Shown here: positions 18,387-28,194 of the stretch, piece by piece | Layout: every line of letters begins with the position of its first letter | Numbering within the stretch: the first letter of the stretch is position 1 | Source: Gammaproteobacteria bacterium | GTDB lineage: Bacteria > Pseudomonadota > Gammaproteobacteria > Tenderiales > Tenderiaceae | Reading direction: 5' to 3' | Assembly: GCA_016200485.1 (NCBI GenBank) | Contig: JACQEP010000012.1 | Span: 1-64,000, forward strand | DNA: 64,000 nt | The notes under the pieces: model-generated | Databases searched by the model: none | The model's input: the letters and a program-made list of their open reading frames with translations, nothing else | Told to the model about the DNA's origin: nothing | Position numbers and translations under genes: made by a program

Positions 18387-18902
18387 TTATGGTATCGATA
18401 TATGCCGCATCCATACGTCGCCGCTCCAGATATCGAAGATAATCTGACGATGACCAGTGCCGCCCACATGCTCTGCACTAATCTTCAACCCGTGCTGTTT
18501 CAAAATCTCCCGCCCAAGAGTGACATTTCTGCACGAAACATGGGCACATGTCTCGCCCAAACACCCGAATGCCGGGAGCTGACAAGAACGATCCTTAGGA
18601 AACATGTTACCACCGCCAAAAACCTTGATGATGTAATCCTTTGGATCGGTTCTATTGCGATCAGCTTCTCGCAAAAAGATCGCAATGGCATCTTCGCCAT
18701 ACTTCGCATCGAGGTTTTTATCTGCACTTGCTGGCCGTGACGCCAGCATATAGTGGCACATAAAACCGACGAATCTTTTTGGATGCCAGGCCGTCATTGA
18801 AACGCATGACCCCAAAATAGTACGGATACGCGTATTCTCATCTCCGAAATAGCACTCGGCAGGCTGGAGAAATATTTCTATTATGTGTTTTGTCACTCTC
18901 AC
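18387..18902 (-). CDS. cheD: chemoreceptor glutamine deamidase CheD
   Basis: Deamidates receptor glutamines and can work with CheB/CheR. The catalytic Cys is in LGSCVSM (near residue 33), the His in MCHYML, and the Thr/Gly region is in KVFGGGNMFP. Length 171 is typical. The start is GTG (18902 or two codons in); no ATG is available in frame. It starts 10 bp after the cheR stop, indicating a tight cheR-cheD-cheB unit. Confidence 0.92.
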   Translation of the reverse strand: MRVTKHIIEIFLQPAECYFGDENTRIRTILGSCVSMTAWHPKRFVGFMCHYMLASRPASADKNLDAKYGEDAIAIFLREADRNRTDPKDYIIKVFGGGNMFPKDRSCQLPAFGCLGETCAHVSCRNVTLGREILKQHGLKISAEHVGGTGHRQIIFDIWSGDVWMRHISIP

Positions 18903-18912
18903 ATGCAGTCAC

Positions 18913-19719
18913 TCACAGCCTGCGATACACAGACGGCACCACGGTCGTCACACTATCCGCGATACCATTCAGACTTTCAGAATGCCCGATGAACAGATGA
19001 CCACCAGGTTTCAGTTGCTGCAACAATCTGTCCACCACCTGACGCTTGGTATCCGTATTGAAATAGATCATGACATTGCGCAGAAAGATGACATCGAATT
19101 CACCAAGCCGTGGCAGGGTTTGATTGAGGTTGATTTGCTGATAGCCGATCCGGCTGCGCAGGCGGCGGTCGATGATAAAGGTCCCCTCTTCCGGCCCAAC
19201 GCCTTTCATGCAATATTTGCGCAGATAGGTCTCGGGGATCTCCTCCGCCTGCTCCAGCGCATACTGTCCGGCACGCGCCCGCTCCAGTACCCGGGTACTG
19301 AGATCAGAAGCCACGATGTCCCAGGCGGCATCGCCAAAGTGATCTGCCAATACCATTGCTAATGTGTATGGCTCCTGGCCACTGGAACAGGCCGCACTCC
19401 AGATACGAAACGGCTGACCGGTGCGATGCGGTACCAATATCCGTTCGCGCAAAAAATCAAAATGCTTGGGCTCGCGAAAAAAATGGGTTTCGTTCGTGGT
19501 CAGCAGATCGATTGCCACTTGCAGTTCGCCGGGATTTTGGCCATTACTCAATAGCTGAAAATATTCGCCATAGCTCTTGAATCCGCACTTTTCTACCCGT
19601 TTTCCCAGCCGGCCACATACCAGATTTTTCTTGGCGTCGGACATATGAATACCCGCCAGTTCGTGCAGCAATCGACGGATCTGATTAAACTCCTGATCGG
19701 TGATTGTCGTTGCCAGCAT
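18913..19719 (-). CDS. cheR: chemotaxis protein-glutamate O-methyltransferase
   Basis: SAM-dependent methyltransferase for chemoreceptor glutamates. N-terminal four-helix domain (QIRRLLHELAGIHMSDAKKNLVCGRL), then SAM fold with TTNETHFFREP, WSAACSSGQEPYTLAM and FLRNVMIYF, the CheR signatures. I chose ATG 19719, one base after the TAA of the upstream di-iron protein; the longer open frame (to 19818) lies inside that gene and is not plausible. Length 268. Confidence 0.94.
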   Translation of the reverse strand: MLATTITDQEFNQIRRLLHELAGIHMSDAKKNLVCGRLGKRVEKCGFKSYGEYFQLLSNGQNPGELQVAIDLLTTNETHFFREPKHFDFLRERILVPHRTGQPFRIWSAACSSGQEPYTLAMVLADHFGDAAWDIVASDLSTRVLERARAGQYALEQAEEIPETYLRKYCMKGVGPEEGTFIIDRRLRSRIGYQQINLNQTLPRLGEFDVIFLRNVMIYFNTDTKRQVVDRLLQQLKPGGHLFIGHSESLNGIADSVTTVVPSVYRRL

Positions 19720-19720
19720 G

Positions 19721-20476
19721 TTAGGCGACCGCCTCTCGCTTGATGCCCACACCCACTTCCAATTCTGCAAGCCAGTTGATAAACCTTTCGACATCGCTGC
19801 CCTGATAAATGGCACCATGTTGCGGACAGAGCATATCGATCTTCAGCTTCGATACGCGCTCACACCAGTCTACCTTCGCCTCATTCGAACCCATCCAGCG
19901 CTTATGAAACCCCTCGGCATGGCCGATGTGCCGATCGAAGTTTTCCACATACAGGCCATCCTCACCCGGCGGCATCATTGCTGCACCAATATCTCCCGAA
20001 AACAGGATGCGTGCCTTGGGATCGTATAAATGAAAATTTCCCGATGAGTGTAAATAATGCGCCGGGATTGCACGCAAGGTGAGCCCACCCACCATCAGCT
20101 CCATACCGTCATCCGGCATTTTGATGAAAGTTGAATCATTTCCGCCAAAATGAGGAATAAATCCGGCCCATAACCAGCTCAGATAACATTTGATATCAGG
20201 GTTGAAATCCAGCCACAGCCCCAAGGATGAAATAATGTCCGGATCTTGATGCGAAGCAAACAGATGGCGCACCTGATTAGGATCAAACTCGGCACTCAGC
20301 GCGGAAAAAACCGCCGGAAAAATTTCCATCCCACCCGGATCAGCGATGAGCAATTCCTTGCCGTGGGCGATCACGTACTCGTTGGTGTCGATCACGTAAT
20401 TCGGTTTCGCCGGGTCGCGGGCGATCACCGCCCACTTGTGACTGCCTTGCTGATAAATCAACTGCGACTTCTTCAT
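19721..20476 (-). CDS. MBL-fold di-iron protein of the ODP (oxygen-binding) type
   Basis: A 251-residue metallo-beta-lactamase fold with the flavodiiron-like ligand pattern: HQDPDI (about residue 84), AHYLHSSGN (about 146), LFSGDIG (about 163) and CPQHGAIY (about 225). It lacks a flavodoxin domain, so it is not a normal flavodiiron reductase. In Treponema denticola a protein of this kind (ODP) binds O2 at a di-iron site and signals to CheA. Here it lies between an MCP-tip-like protein and cheR, the same chemosensory context. ATG 20476 has GGAGA upstream. Sensor function is inferred. Confidence 0.82.
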   Translation of the reverse strand: MKKSQLIYQQGSHKWAVIARDPAKPNYVIDTNEYVIAHGKELLIADPGGMEIFPAVFSALSAEFDPNQVRHLFASHQDPDIISSLGLWLDFNPDIKCYLSWLWAGFIPHFGGNDSTFIKMPDDGMELMVGGLTLRAIPAHYLHSSGNFHLYDPKARILFSGDIGAAMMPPGEDGLYVENFDRHIGHAEGFHKRWMGSNEAKVDWCERVSKLKIDMLCPQHGAIYQGSDVERFINWLAELEVGVGIKREAVA

Positions 20477-21068
20477 TGAGATTCTCCGAACTTAAGGTTT
20501 TGGACTCTAATAATTTTTCCAGCGACTTTATGGCATCCTCAATACATCCCACGGTGACCTCGACCTCCATCGCTACCTGGGTCAACTGTTTTGCCAGCGA
20601 CCCGCCATGGACCGCCTCGATGCGTGCAGCACGGGATATTATCGTGCCTACGGTACAGCTGCGGCGTATCTTGGCCAAACAACTCAAAAGCTGATCACGC
20701 AACCCCGAAATCAACTGGTTTGACGCTGTCCTTTCGGATTTATGACGCGTAACGATAATACGCGTGCGATCACTACAGGTATCATCCTTGGCCAGTTGAT
20801 GGTAGTACTCAGCCAATCTGTCATGACGGCGCGCCACCGCCACTACGACCACCAGCTCCGACACCAGCGCCATCAATTCCGCCATGGAACCTTCGAGCTT
20901 GCGGCTGAAATGCCGCAGTTCACCAGACACCACCTGAAAGCCTCGCGCACTCTCACCCGATTGCCTTGCAATCAACATCGCGTTTAATGCCTTAAGCGCC
21001 ACCTCGTTCGAAATATTAAGAATCTGTTTAATTCGCTCAGTAATTTCTACTATTTCGGTGAAGTTCAA
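20340..21068 (-). CDS. soluble MCP hairpin-tip-like protein
   Basis: The first about 65 residues match the conserved receptor tip that binds CheA/CheW: ALKALNAMLIARQSGES and ARGFQVVSGELRHFS align with the [16 protein letters not shown] and [12 protein letters not shown] segments of MCPs. There is no membrane segment, HAMP or ligand domain; residues 65-195 are helical with no recognised domain. The frame runs 137 bp into the ODP gene in another frame, so the last about 45 residues (RPRPGETELRD...) are probably not ancestral. Likely function: coupling the ODP protein to the CheA complex (inference). Confidence 0.65.
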   Translation of the reverse strand: MNFTEIVEITERIKQILNISNEVALKALNAMLIARQSGESARGFQVVSGELRHFSRKLEGSMAELMALVSELVVVVAVARRHDRLAEYYHQLAKDDTCSDRTRIIVTRHKSERTASNQLISGLRDQLLSCLAKIRRSCTVGTIISRAARIEAVHGGSLAKQLTQVAMEVEVTVGCIEDAIKSLEKLLESKTLSSENLNEEVAVDLSARQSQVGGDRPRPGETELRDRHQRVRDRPRQGIAHR

Positions 21069-21174
21069 ACGTCATACCCTCTCTGTTATCAACTACGCTA
21101 ACGTTCGAACGTTTTCTGGGTTCTTGTTGCGAAAAACATTTATTTAAGCATTAATTTTATTCAGCCCAACAACA

Positions 21175-21198
21175 TCATGCCCGCATACGCGGGCATGA
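21175..21198. repeat. perfect 24-bp palindrome within the che cluster
   Basis: TCATGCCCGC/GCGGGCATGA flanking an AT centre, with mirror symmetry from 21175 to 21198. It lies in the 169-bp gap between cheW and the MCP-tip-like gene, the only sizeable gap inside the cluster. On the minus strand no T-run follows. It may partly uncouple the two halves of the cluster or be a common dispersed repeat. Confidence 0.65.
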
Positions 21199-21237
21199 CA
21201 ATTTCAGAAAAACGACAACTAGTAACACCACTTCCAA

Positions 21238-21789
21238 TCAATTCGTCTTAACCTCATCAGTCGGCATCTGTCCTCCCATGACCCCCAGCATCGACATCTC
21301 ATCCACCGACAATACCTTGCCCACATTCAGAATGATCACGAATTTGCTGTTCACCTTGCCCATGCCGGCGATAAAATCGGCGCGGATCTTAGCCCCGAAG
21401 CTCGGTGCAGGCTCAACTTCGGAACCCGGGATTTCCAAAACTTCGCTGACCGAATCGACGGTGACGCCAATATCGTGTTTCCCACCCTCGCTTTCCACTT
21501 CGATGATGACGATGCAGGTGCGCCGCGTGACGGCCGATGTCTGCCGTCCGAAGCGTACGGAGAGATCGATCACCGGCACCACCGCACCGCGCAGATTGAT
21601 TACGCCACGGATAAATTCAGGCATCATCGGCACCGACGTTAAACTGCCGTACTCGATAATCTCTTTAATATTGAGAATACCGATGGCGTACAGCTCACCG
21701 CCCAAAACAAAGGTAAGGTATTGACTCTGTTCATCATCAGCCCGCTGTGTCAGTGGGCCAGTCTTTTCGACTTTTGCCAATGTACTCAT
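21238..21789 (-). CDS. cheW: CheW-type coupling protein
   Basis: Adapter linking receptors to CheA. A single CheW domain: YLTFVLGGELYAIGILNIKEIIEY, VPMMPEFIRGVINLRGAVVPVIDL, and VDSVSEVLEI. Length 183 with short N- and C-terminal tails. ATG 21789 is preceded by AGGGGG; a GTG one codon earlier is less likely. It starts 9 bp after the MCP gene stop, so they are co-transcribed. Confidence 0.94.
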   Translation of the reverse strand: MSTLAKVEKTGPLTQRADDEQSQYLTFVLGGELYAIGILNIKEIIEYGSLTSVPMMPEFIRGVINLRGAVVPVIDLSVRFGRQTSAVTRRTCIVIIEVESEGGKHDIGVTVDSVSEVLEIPGSEVEPAPSFGAKIRADFIAGMGKVNSKFVIILNVGKVLSVDEMSMLGVMGGQMPTDEVKTN

Positions 21790-21798
21790 CACAACCCC

Positions 21799-23439
21799 CT
21801 AGAAACGCACGAAGTTGGCTTCTGAAAGTGTTTTTTCAGTAGTATTAGCAGCGATCACTTTGGGAGCAGAAGAAAGCTGAGTCATAGTAGCCGGATTTTT
21901 TGCAGATGGCTTAGCCACGCCACTGACCACCCCACCTTCAATGCGGAAGAAGGCCATCAATTGTTGTAATTGCTCTGCCTGGCCACTCATTTCCTCAGCC
22001 GTTGCCGCCAGCTCCTCCGAGGCGGATGCATTCTGCTGAGTTAATTGATTGAGCTGGCTCATCGCGGTGTTTACTTGGGCAACCCCCGTCGATTGCTCCT
22101 GGCTGGCGGCGGTAATTTCCTGTACCAGATCGGAAGTCTTGTTGATCGAGGGCACCATTTCATCGAGCAGCTTGCCAGCTTTCTCGGCCAATGCCACACT
22201 GCCCTTAGCCACCTCGCCAATTTCCTGCGCTGCGATCTGCGAACGCTCGGCCAGTTTACGGACTTCCGCAGCGACCACGGCAAAGCCTTTACCATGTTCA
22301 CCCGCACGCGCAGCTTCAATGGCAGCATTGAGCGTCAGCAGATTGGTCTGATAAGCGATGTCGTCGATGATGCCAATCTTGTCGGCGATAGATTTCATCG
22401 CGGTCACGGTTTCTTTCACCGCACCACCGCCCTCCGTTGCTTCTTTAGCCGCCTTGGAAGCCATGCCGTCGGTGACCTTGGCATTTTCAGTGTTCTGCGC
22501 AATTGACGCGCTCATCTGTTCCACGGAGGAACTGGTTTCTTCGACACTGGCCGCCTGTTCATTAGACGCCTGCGACATCGATTGTGCCGTGGCAGAGACT
22601 TCTTCAGACGCTGAAGACAAACTATCTGCTGCCCCGCGTACTTCGCCGATGATTTGTGACAGCTTGGCGACCATGCTCTGCATCGCTTCCAGCAACTTGC
22701 CGGTTTCGTCTTTCGAGGTGACTTCGATCTTGGCCGTCAGGTCGCCTTGCGATAAGGCATTGGCCACGCCTACGGCTTCGTTCAGCGGTTTGGTGATACT
22801 GCGGGTGATCCAGAAAGCGATACTAGCGCCAAGCAGTACAGCGACTATCCCCATGACAATTATAATATTTCGAGAGTTATCATATTCCTCCTGAGCATCA
22901 TGCCCAACCACCTTCATCAGCTCACTTTGATACTCGATCAAATCTTCAACCGCAGTCATATATACTTTTTGCTTGGGTCTAAGCTCAGAGAACAAAAATA
23001 TCTTGGCGTCATTAATCTTGCTTTCACCCACCAACTTGATAAATTTTTCCTGATCACCCACATAGGCGCTACGTGTATCGACAACCGTTTTGAGCATCGC
23101 CTTACCCTTGTCACTCTTGATCATTGTTTCCAGCTTATCCAGCCGTTCCTTAATTTCTTTGCGCGATTGTTCGATCGTTTCCAGTTCACGACTGATTTCC
23201 TCCTTATCGTTTAAGAGCAGGATCTCGCGCATGGAAAGACCGATAACGTTTATATTGTCTATGATCTCATTGGCATAGGCCGTCTTTGGGTATTTGTCAT
23301 TGACCATCTCTTCAATATTTCCATTCAAATCTGCCAGCCGATTGATGCCGATAAAAGCCACCGCCCCGAGCAGTATCAAAACGAGGCCGAAGCCCAACCC
23401 TAAACGCATACCGATTTTCATATTCCTGAACTTGAACAT
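21799..23439 (-). CDS. methyl-accepting chemotaxis protein with 4HB sensor domain
   Basis: A classic transmembrane receptor. TM1 is about residues 11-30, followed by a periplasmic four-helix bundle (about 31-185; [16 protein letters not shown]), TM2 about 190-210, HAMP ([13 protein letters not shown]), then the signalling hairpin with tip [28 protein letters not shown]. The C terminus ends in ANFVRF; no canonical NWETF pentapeptide. ATG 23439 has AAGGAGCAA upstream. The upstream open frame (to 23562) lies within cheA and is rejected. Ligand unknown. Confidence 0.92.
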   Translation of the reverse strand: MFKFRNMKIGMRLGLGFGLVLILLGAVAFIGINRLADLNGNIEEMVNDKYPKTAYANEIIDNINVIGLSMREILLLNDKEEISRELETIEQSRKEIKERLDKLETMIKSDKGKAMLKTVVDTRSAYVGDQEKFIKLVGESKINDAKIFLFSELRPKQKVYMTAVEDLIEYQSELMKVVGHDAQEEYDNSRNIIIVMGIVAVLLGASIAFWITRSITKPLNEAVGVANALSQGDLTAKIEVTSKDETGKLLEAMQSMVAKLSQIIGEVRGAADSLSSASEEVSATAQSMSQASNEQAASVEETSSSVEQMSASIAQNTENAKVTDGMASKAAKEATEGGGAVKETVTAMKSIADKIGIIDDIAYQTNLLTLNAAIEAARAGEHGKGFAVVAAEVRKLAERSQIAAQEIGEVAKGSVALAEKAGKLLDEMVPSINKTSDLVQEITAASQEQSTGVAQVNTAMSQLNQLTQQNASASEELAATAEEMSGQAEQLQQLMAFFRIEGGVVSGVAKPSAKNPATMTQLSSAPKVIAANTTEKTLSEANFVRF

Positions 23440-23482
23440 GTGTTGCTCCTTGTAATGAAATTTAAAAACATAATCCGATAAA

Positions 23483-25675
23483 TTAAATTGATTGCAGACT
23501 GCCTGCCGAGGCCATGGTCCGCGCTTCATTCGCCCCAGCCCGATGCACCAGCGATGGCACATCCAGAATCAATGCCACTTCACCCGTGCCCAGGATCGTG
23601 GAACCTGCTATTCCCTTTAAACTTCCAAATAATTTGCCCAGTGGCTTGATCACGGTCTGAAACTCACCCAGCAGCTCGTCCACGACCAGACCGGCTTTTT
23701 GACCCCCGTATTGCATGACCACAATGTTTTCGCGTTTGGGGGGTGGCGCCTCCATCTCGAACAGATCGCGCAACCGGACATAGGGCAACACTTCACCGCG
23801 CAGATTGACGTAATTACGCTTGCCCGATGCTTCGCGATCGGCTTCATCGAGATCGACGCATTCCAGCACCATGTCCAGCGGTACTACATATGCCGCCTTA
23901 CCGACACCCACCAGGAAACCGTCAATAATGGCCAGTGTCAGTGGCAGACGAATACGCACCATGGTGCCAACACCTTCCTCGCTATCCAGTTCGACAGTGC
24001 CACGCAGCGCTTCGATGTTGCGGCGCACGACATCCATACCCACGCCACGACCGGAGAGATTGCTGACTTGATCCGCAGTGGAAAAACCGGGCTCGAAAAT
24101 GAGCTGGTAGATTTCGTGATCGCTGAGGATTTGCCCCTCAGCGACCAAGCCTTTTTCAACAGCCTTGGCGAGAATTTTGTCCTTTTTCAGGCCACCGCCA
24201 TCGTCACTGATTTCGATAACGATACTGCCGGAGTCGTGATAGGCATTGAGCTTGACAGTCCCTTTTACCGGTTTGTCATGTGCGGCACGCACAGTCGCGG
24301 GTTCGATGCCATGATCCATGGCATTGCGCACCAGATGGGTGAGTGGATCACCGATTTTCTCAACTACTGTCTTATCGAGTTCAGTCTCTGCACCCACTAT
24401 CACCAGCTCGATATCTTTGCCTAGCTCCTTGGAAATATCACGCACCACACGTTGAAAACGATTAAACGTCTCGCCGATCTGCACCATGCGCAATTGCAAG
24501 GCGCTGTCGCGAATTTCTTCCACCAACCTGGAAACTAACGATGTCGATTCCTGCATCGCAGAATCCCCGCTGCGCTGTGCCAGCATATTGACGCCCGCAC
24601 CGGCGATGACCAGTTCACCGACAAGATTGATCAGTGCATCCAGCTTGTCAGCCTGAACTCGCACCAGTTTCGATTCCGTGGCCTTGTGTTCCTTGATTTG
24701 TTTCTGCTTGTCCAGTGCGCCATCGACAATCCCTTTCTGTATGCAGTGTTGCTCGACCAGGATTTCGCCGATTAGCCGTGCGTTGCCGGCCTCCTGTTGC
24801 TGCTGGGCGCGCAAGCCTTCTTCCAGTTCCTGACGGGTCAGCGCGCCACTGGCGATTAGAATCTCGCCAATGCGTACATCATGTTCAGGCAAGGCTTTGA
24901 TCAGCGAGACGTAGTGTTCGATCTGACTATGTGGCGGCAGAATATGCAGCGTGCAGTCATGGCGGACAAAATCAAACACATTCTCGATATTCTGTTTATC
25001 GGCATCAGAACGCAAGTCAATCTCAAACCCCAGATAACACGATTCAGGATCCATGGTTTCGAAATCCGGCATTGCGTCATCCAGCGTAGTCACCGACACA
25101 AGTTCGCCGACTTTGCCCAGGTAACGAATGAACGAGAGCGGATCCATGCCGTCCTTCAGTACACCGTGTCCAAAGCGCAATGACAAATGCCAGGTGTCAC
25201 TGGCCACGGCACCGCCGCCACTCGCCTCGGCCTTGGTCTCGTGCATGGCAGGTGCCGGGTGACTTGCTGCTGCAACCGGCGCCGCTGGCACCCCCAGAAA
25301 CGTGCGCAGTTTGGCCACCAGTTCCGCACCCCGGGCCTGTAACTTGGCATCAAGATTCATATTCGGAATCAGATCCAGCAGCACGGCGATATGATCACAA
25401 CACTCGAGCAATACCGCCGCCAGGCCGGGGGTGACCATGAGCTGACCGTCACGCACTTGATCCAGCACATTCTCCGCCACGTGGGTAAAGGCAACGATGG
25501 GATCCAGGCCAAACAGCCCGGCAGACCCTTTGATGGTGTGCGCCGAACGGAACATGGCATTGACCATGTCGTCGTCGGCAGGATCGGTCTCCATCCGCAG
25601 CAGGATGTTTTCCATGTCCTGCAACAGTTCGCGGCTTTCGGCAACGTAGGTTTACAGCGCTTGATCCATATTCAT
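23483..25675 (-). pseudogene. cheA: chemotaxis histidine kinase CheA interrupted by TAA at codon 8
   Basis: All kinase domains are present: Hpt with AHTIKGSAG (phospho-His), a P2-like region, P3, HATPase (LVRNAMDHGIEP, DDGGGL, GRGVGMDVV) and the CheW-like P5. The start at 25675 has an excellent AGGAGAAA site, yet codon 8 (25652-25654) is TAA, giving MNMDQAL-stop; the next codons (TYVAESRELLQDME) restore normal CheA helix A. The frame is then open to 23483. Functional CheA would need readthrough, or reinitiation at TTG 25624 or the ATG at 25615, losing part of Hpt helix A. A sequencing or assembly error is possible. Confidence 0.85.
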
Positions 25676-25711
25676 TGATTGTTTCTCCTGGTAGTTCTTA
25701 CTGTTTGTGCC

Positions 25712-26014
25712 TTACATCACCATCGGATCGCCGAAGTAGCTCGCCAGATTGCAGACGTCGATCACCTCGATCACGGCGGGACTGTGGGCCGTCAGCCGCA
25801 GCGTTGACTTATGCTTGCGCGCTTCACGCCTGATGAACATCAGCAATTGCAACCCGGCGGTATCGATTTCGGTGACACCGGAAAGATCGATTTCTGTCTC
25901 ATGCGAATGGTTGACAGGCATCAAATTATTTTTGAGTTCGAGCGCGGTGTAAATGGTCATCTCACCTTCAATGCGAATCTGGCCACCATTGTTGATCTTC
26001 ACGTTCACTGTCAT
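25712..26014 (-). CDS. STAS-domain anti-sigma-antagonist-like protein
   Basis: A 100-residue single STAS domain. The phosphorylation-loop motif appears as TEIDTAGLQLLM, with Thr at the usual Ser position. Located between cheY and cheA with ribosome binding site CCGGAGAA. STAS proteins of this kind occur in several F-type che operons, where a role as a CheA/partner switch has been proposed; here the function is inferred from position only. Confidence 0.88.
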   Translation of the reverse strand: MTVNVKINNGGQIRIEGEMTIYTALELKNNLMPVNHSHETEIDLSGVTEIDTAGLQLLMFIRREARKHKSTLRLTAHSPAVIEVIDVCNLASYFGDPMVM

Positions 26015-26053
26015 GCGCGCATTCTCCGGTTGGCGTAACGATTGAAGTACCGA

Positions 26054-26422
26054 TCAGGGCGCAATCAGCTTGGACACCGCCGCCAGCATCTGGTCGGGCT
26101 GGAATGGCTTGACCACCCACGCCTTGGCACCGGCGGCTTGGCCTTCGGCCTTTTTCCCTTCCTGGGATTCGGTCGTCAGCATAATCACTGGGGTGAATTT
26201 GTAATTGGCCAGCTTTTTGAGTTCTTTGACAAAGGTGATGCCGTCCATATTGGGCATGTTCACATCGCTGATGATGAGATGGATCTTGTCACCGTTGAGC
26301 TTGGCCAGCGCATCTTTGCCGTCACAGGCTTCGATGACGTTGTAACCCGCGCCTTTGAGGGCGATCCCCACCACCTGTCGCACCGAGGCGGAATCATCAA
26401 CAATCATTACTGTTTTGCCCAT
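26054..26422 (-). CDS. cheY: CheY-type single-domain response regulator
   Basis: A 122-residue receiver: IVDDSASVRQ (acidic pair), IISDVNMPNMDG (phospho-Asp near 53), MLTTES (switch Thr) and VVKPFQPD (Lys). AAGGAGACTGCT precedes the ATG, a strong site. It is second in the che transcript. Output could be a flagellar motor or another effector; no flagellar, pilus or cheZ genes are in the window. Confidence 0.94.
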   Translation of the reverse strand: MGKTVMIVDDSASVRQVVGIALKGAGYNVIEACDGKDALAKLNGDKIHLIISDVNMPNMDGITFVKELKKLANYKFTPVIMLTTESQEGKKAEGQAAGAKAWVVKPFQPDQMLAAVSKLIAP

Positions 26423-26456
26423 AGCAGTCTCCTTAGCGAATATTCAGTTGCCTTAT

Positions 26457-27611
26457 TTAGAAAAATGTAATCTCCACGTTTTTGGCCACAGCCTTTTCGC
26501 CACGATGGGTATTGCGTTCCTCAGCCATGGCGTAGCTATTCTCCAGATCACTCATGATTGCGTTGACATCCAGCAGCGCTGGCGTTCCGCCCTGTTCCAG
26601 CACGGTCACGCTATCGCGCACCTGATTGGATAGCGTGATTGCATGATCGCGCACATGCGCCAGAATCTGGCTGACACGATCCTGAAATTGCAGATAGACC
26701 AGCGATTCGGCGATTTCGGCCTGTATGCCCATGCTTTCAGTGCGCAGCACCTCGCCGGATTCCACCAATGAACTGGTACTTTGCCTGAAATCAGCGAGCA
26801 CCTTATCGATGGCCTGTTCGGCGGTGGCCAGCGATGCCGACTCTTGTTGTGTCGATTGCTGCGCCGTAAGCACCGCTTCATTGATTGCTTTGCTGATCGT
26901 TTCAACTTGCTCTTTAATTCGTGTCCCTATTTGCATAGAGCGAGTAGACAAGGTACGCACTTCATTAGCGACCACGGCAAACCCTCGCCCTGCATCGCCG
27001 GCCCGGGCGGCTTCAATCGCGGCGTTAAGTGCCAGCAGGTTAGTCTGCTCGGCGATACTCGATACGTCTGTCGCCATCTGTTTCAACTCACCCGTAAACT
27101 GCATCAACCCATTAATCTCGCTCAACATCTGTTCCTTGTTTGCCAACATGGTGCGCAAAGAACTGATGACTTCATTCAGTTCACGCTCGCTCTGGGACAA
27201 GATAGCAACCACGCCGTGGTTATCACCTGATCCAGTAGTGCCTAGCGCTGCCCCAAGACGATCAACTATCGCTGAAAATCTCGACGTCAGCGCGGAGATC
27301 TCCTGCTCCATCTGGCTGCGTGCAAGCTCTATCTGTCGTGACCATACCGGCATCACCTGCACACACAGTGTGTCTACGCCCACCAGGAATTTCGGCATTG
27401 CCACAATGCGTCGCTCAAATTCAGTTTCAACTGCATGCTTAATGGCAGCGATGACTTTATTCACATGCCAATTCATTAGTGCGCCAACCATGGCGCCAGC
27501 TATCACTCCTACCAGTGCCCACCACCCGCCATCGCCGGCATAAATTGCCGTGATCCCCGCAATGAGCCCCAGCATCAGTGGCCCACCAAACAGTACATAT
27601 TTATTGGTCAT
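26457..27611 (-). CDS. methyl-accepting chemotaxis protein with minimal membrane anchor
   Basis: Two adjacent membrane helices (about residues 6-24 and 30-48) with almost no periplasmic loop, then a helical region and the MCP hairpin (tip [32 protein letters not shown]). It therefore has no obvious external ligand domain and probably senses cytoplasmic or membrane state. The C terminus ends VEITFF after a linker. I chose ATG 27611 rather than TTG 27632. First gene of the cluster. A CCGATAA sequence resembling a sigma28 -10 lies about 100 bp upstream, but no matching -35 is visible. Confidence 0.9.
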   Translation of the reverse strand: MTNKYVLFGGPLMLGLIAGITAIYAGDGGWWALVGVIAGAMVGALMNWHVNKVIAAIKHAVETEFERRIVAMPKFLVGVDTLCVQVMPVWSRQIELARSQMEQEISALTSRFSAIVDRLGAALGTTGSGDNHGVVAILSQSERELNEVISSLRTMLANKEQMLSEINGLMQFTGELKQMATDVSSIAEQTNLLALNAAIEAARAGDAGRGFAVVANEVRTLSTRSMQIGTRIKEQVETISKAINEAVLTAQQSTQQESASLATAEQAIDKVLADFRQSTSSLVESGEVLRTESMGIQAEIAESLVYLQFQDRVSQILAHVRDHAITLSNQVRDSVTVLEQGGTPALLDVNAIMSDLENSYAMAEERNTHRGEKAVAKNVEITFF

Positions 27612-27632
27612 TTGATTCTCTGTATTATTCAA

Positions 27633-28194
27633 GGCTCTTTGACTTCCGGCTCAGGCGCTTATCCCTGATTCCGGGCAACCACAGACATCCCCCGGTTGTA
27701 ACTGAATCTTGCAAATTTATTTATCGGATGAACGGCAAATTAGTAAACATTGTAAATTGCATTGTTTAATCTGAATCGATTGTAGGATGACTCCTACATC
27801 TATCAAACACCTATCAAGGGAACTAATTATTAATGTTCGATTTATTAATGAGTTGGTGCTAAGCAGCCGGATGAAGATACGTCCCGGCAGAAATGAAATC
27901 TATGAAAATGTTGTGTATTCAGAAAACGTCCGTTTTGGTTACCATAAAATTATGCTGAATTGCGTAGCGCAGCAACTCGATACCCGAGTTCACGTTAGCT
28001 ATCATGTTATCGATATGCGATTTCATCGAAGTTATATCGATAGTGTCGCTTATTATTAAATATTACTTATTTCATTGAGTTGTAAGCCCTGTATCACACA
28101 CAAACCTTTTGTTCCCCAACAGGTTGCTGAACAATTGTGCAACATAGGCAGGGTGTCGCTCTGCATTATAAACAACACCTGCTATCCCAAGTAT
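27633..28194. other. intergenic region upstream of the che cluster
   Basis: About 560 bp of AT-rich sequence without a convincing gene. A 90-codon plus-strand open frame (27787-28059) lacks a ribosome binding site and homologous-looking motifs. The cluster promoter must lie near 27640-27740 on the minus strand; CCGATAA (reverse of 27716-27722) is the only promoter-like element I see. Confidence 0.5.

Noticed and set aside
18913-19818. longer CheR N terminus (start near 19818)
   Set aside because: The extra 33 residues are the ODP gene read in another frame; family alignment begins at the ATG 19719 (MLATTITDQEF).
27700-27740. sigma28 (FliA) promoter for the che cluster
   Set aside because: CCGATAA matches the -10 element on the minus strand, but the bases at the -35 position (TTTACTAA) match TAAAGTTT poorly.
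27787-28059. 90-codon plus-strand open frame in the che upstream region
   Set aside because: No ribosome binding site, unusual composition and no recognisable motif; it crosses the likely promoter region of the che cluster.
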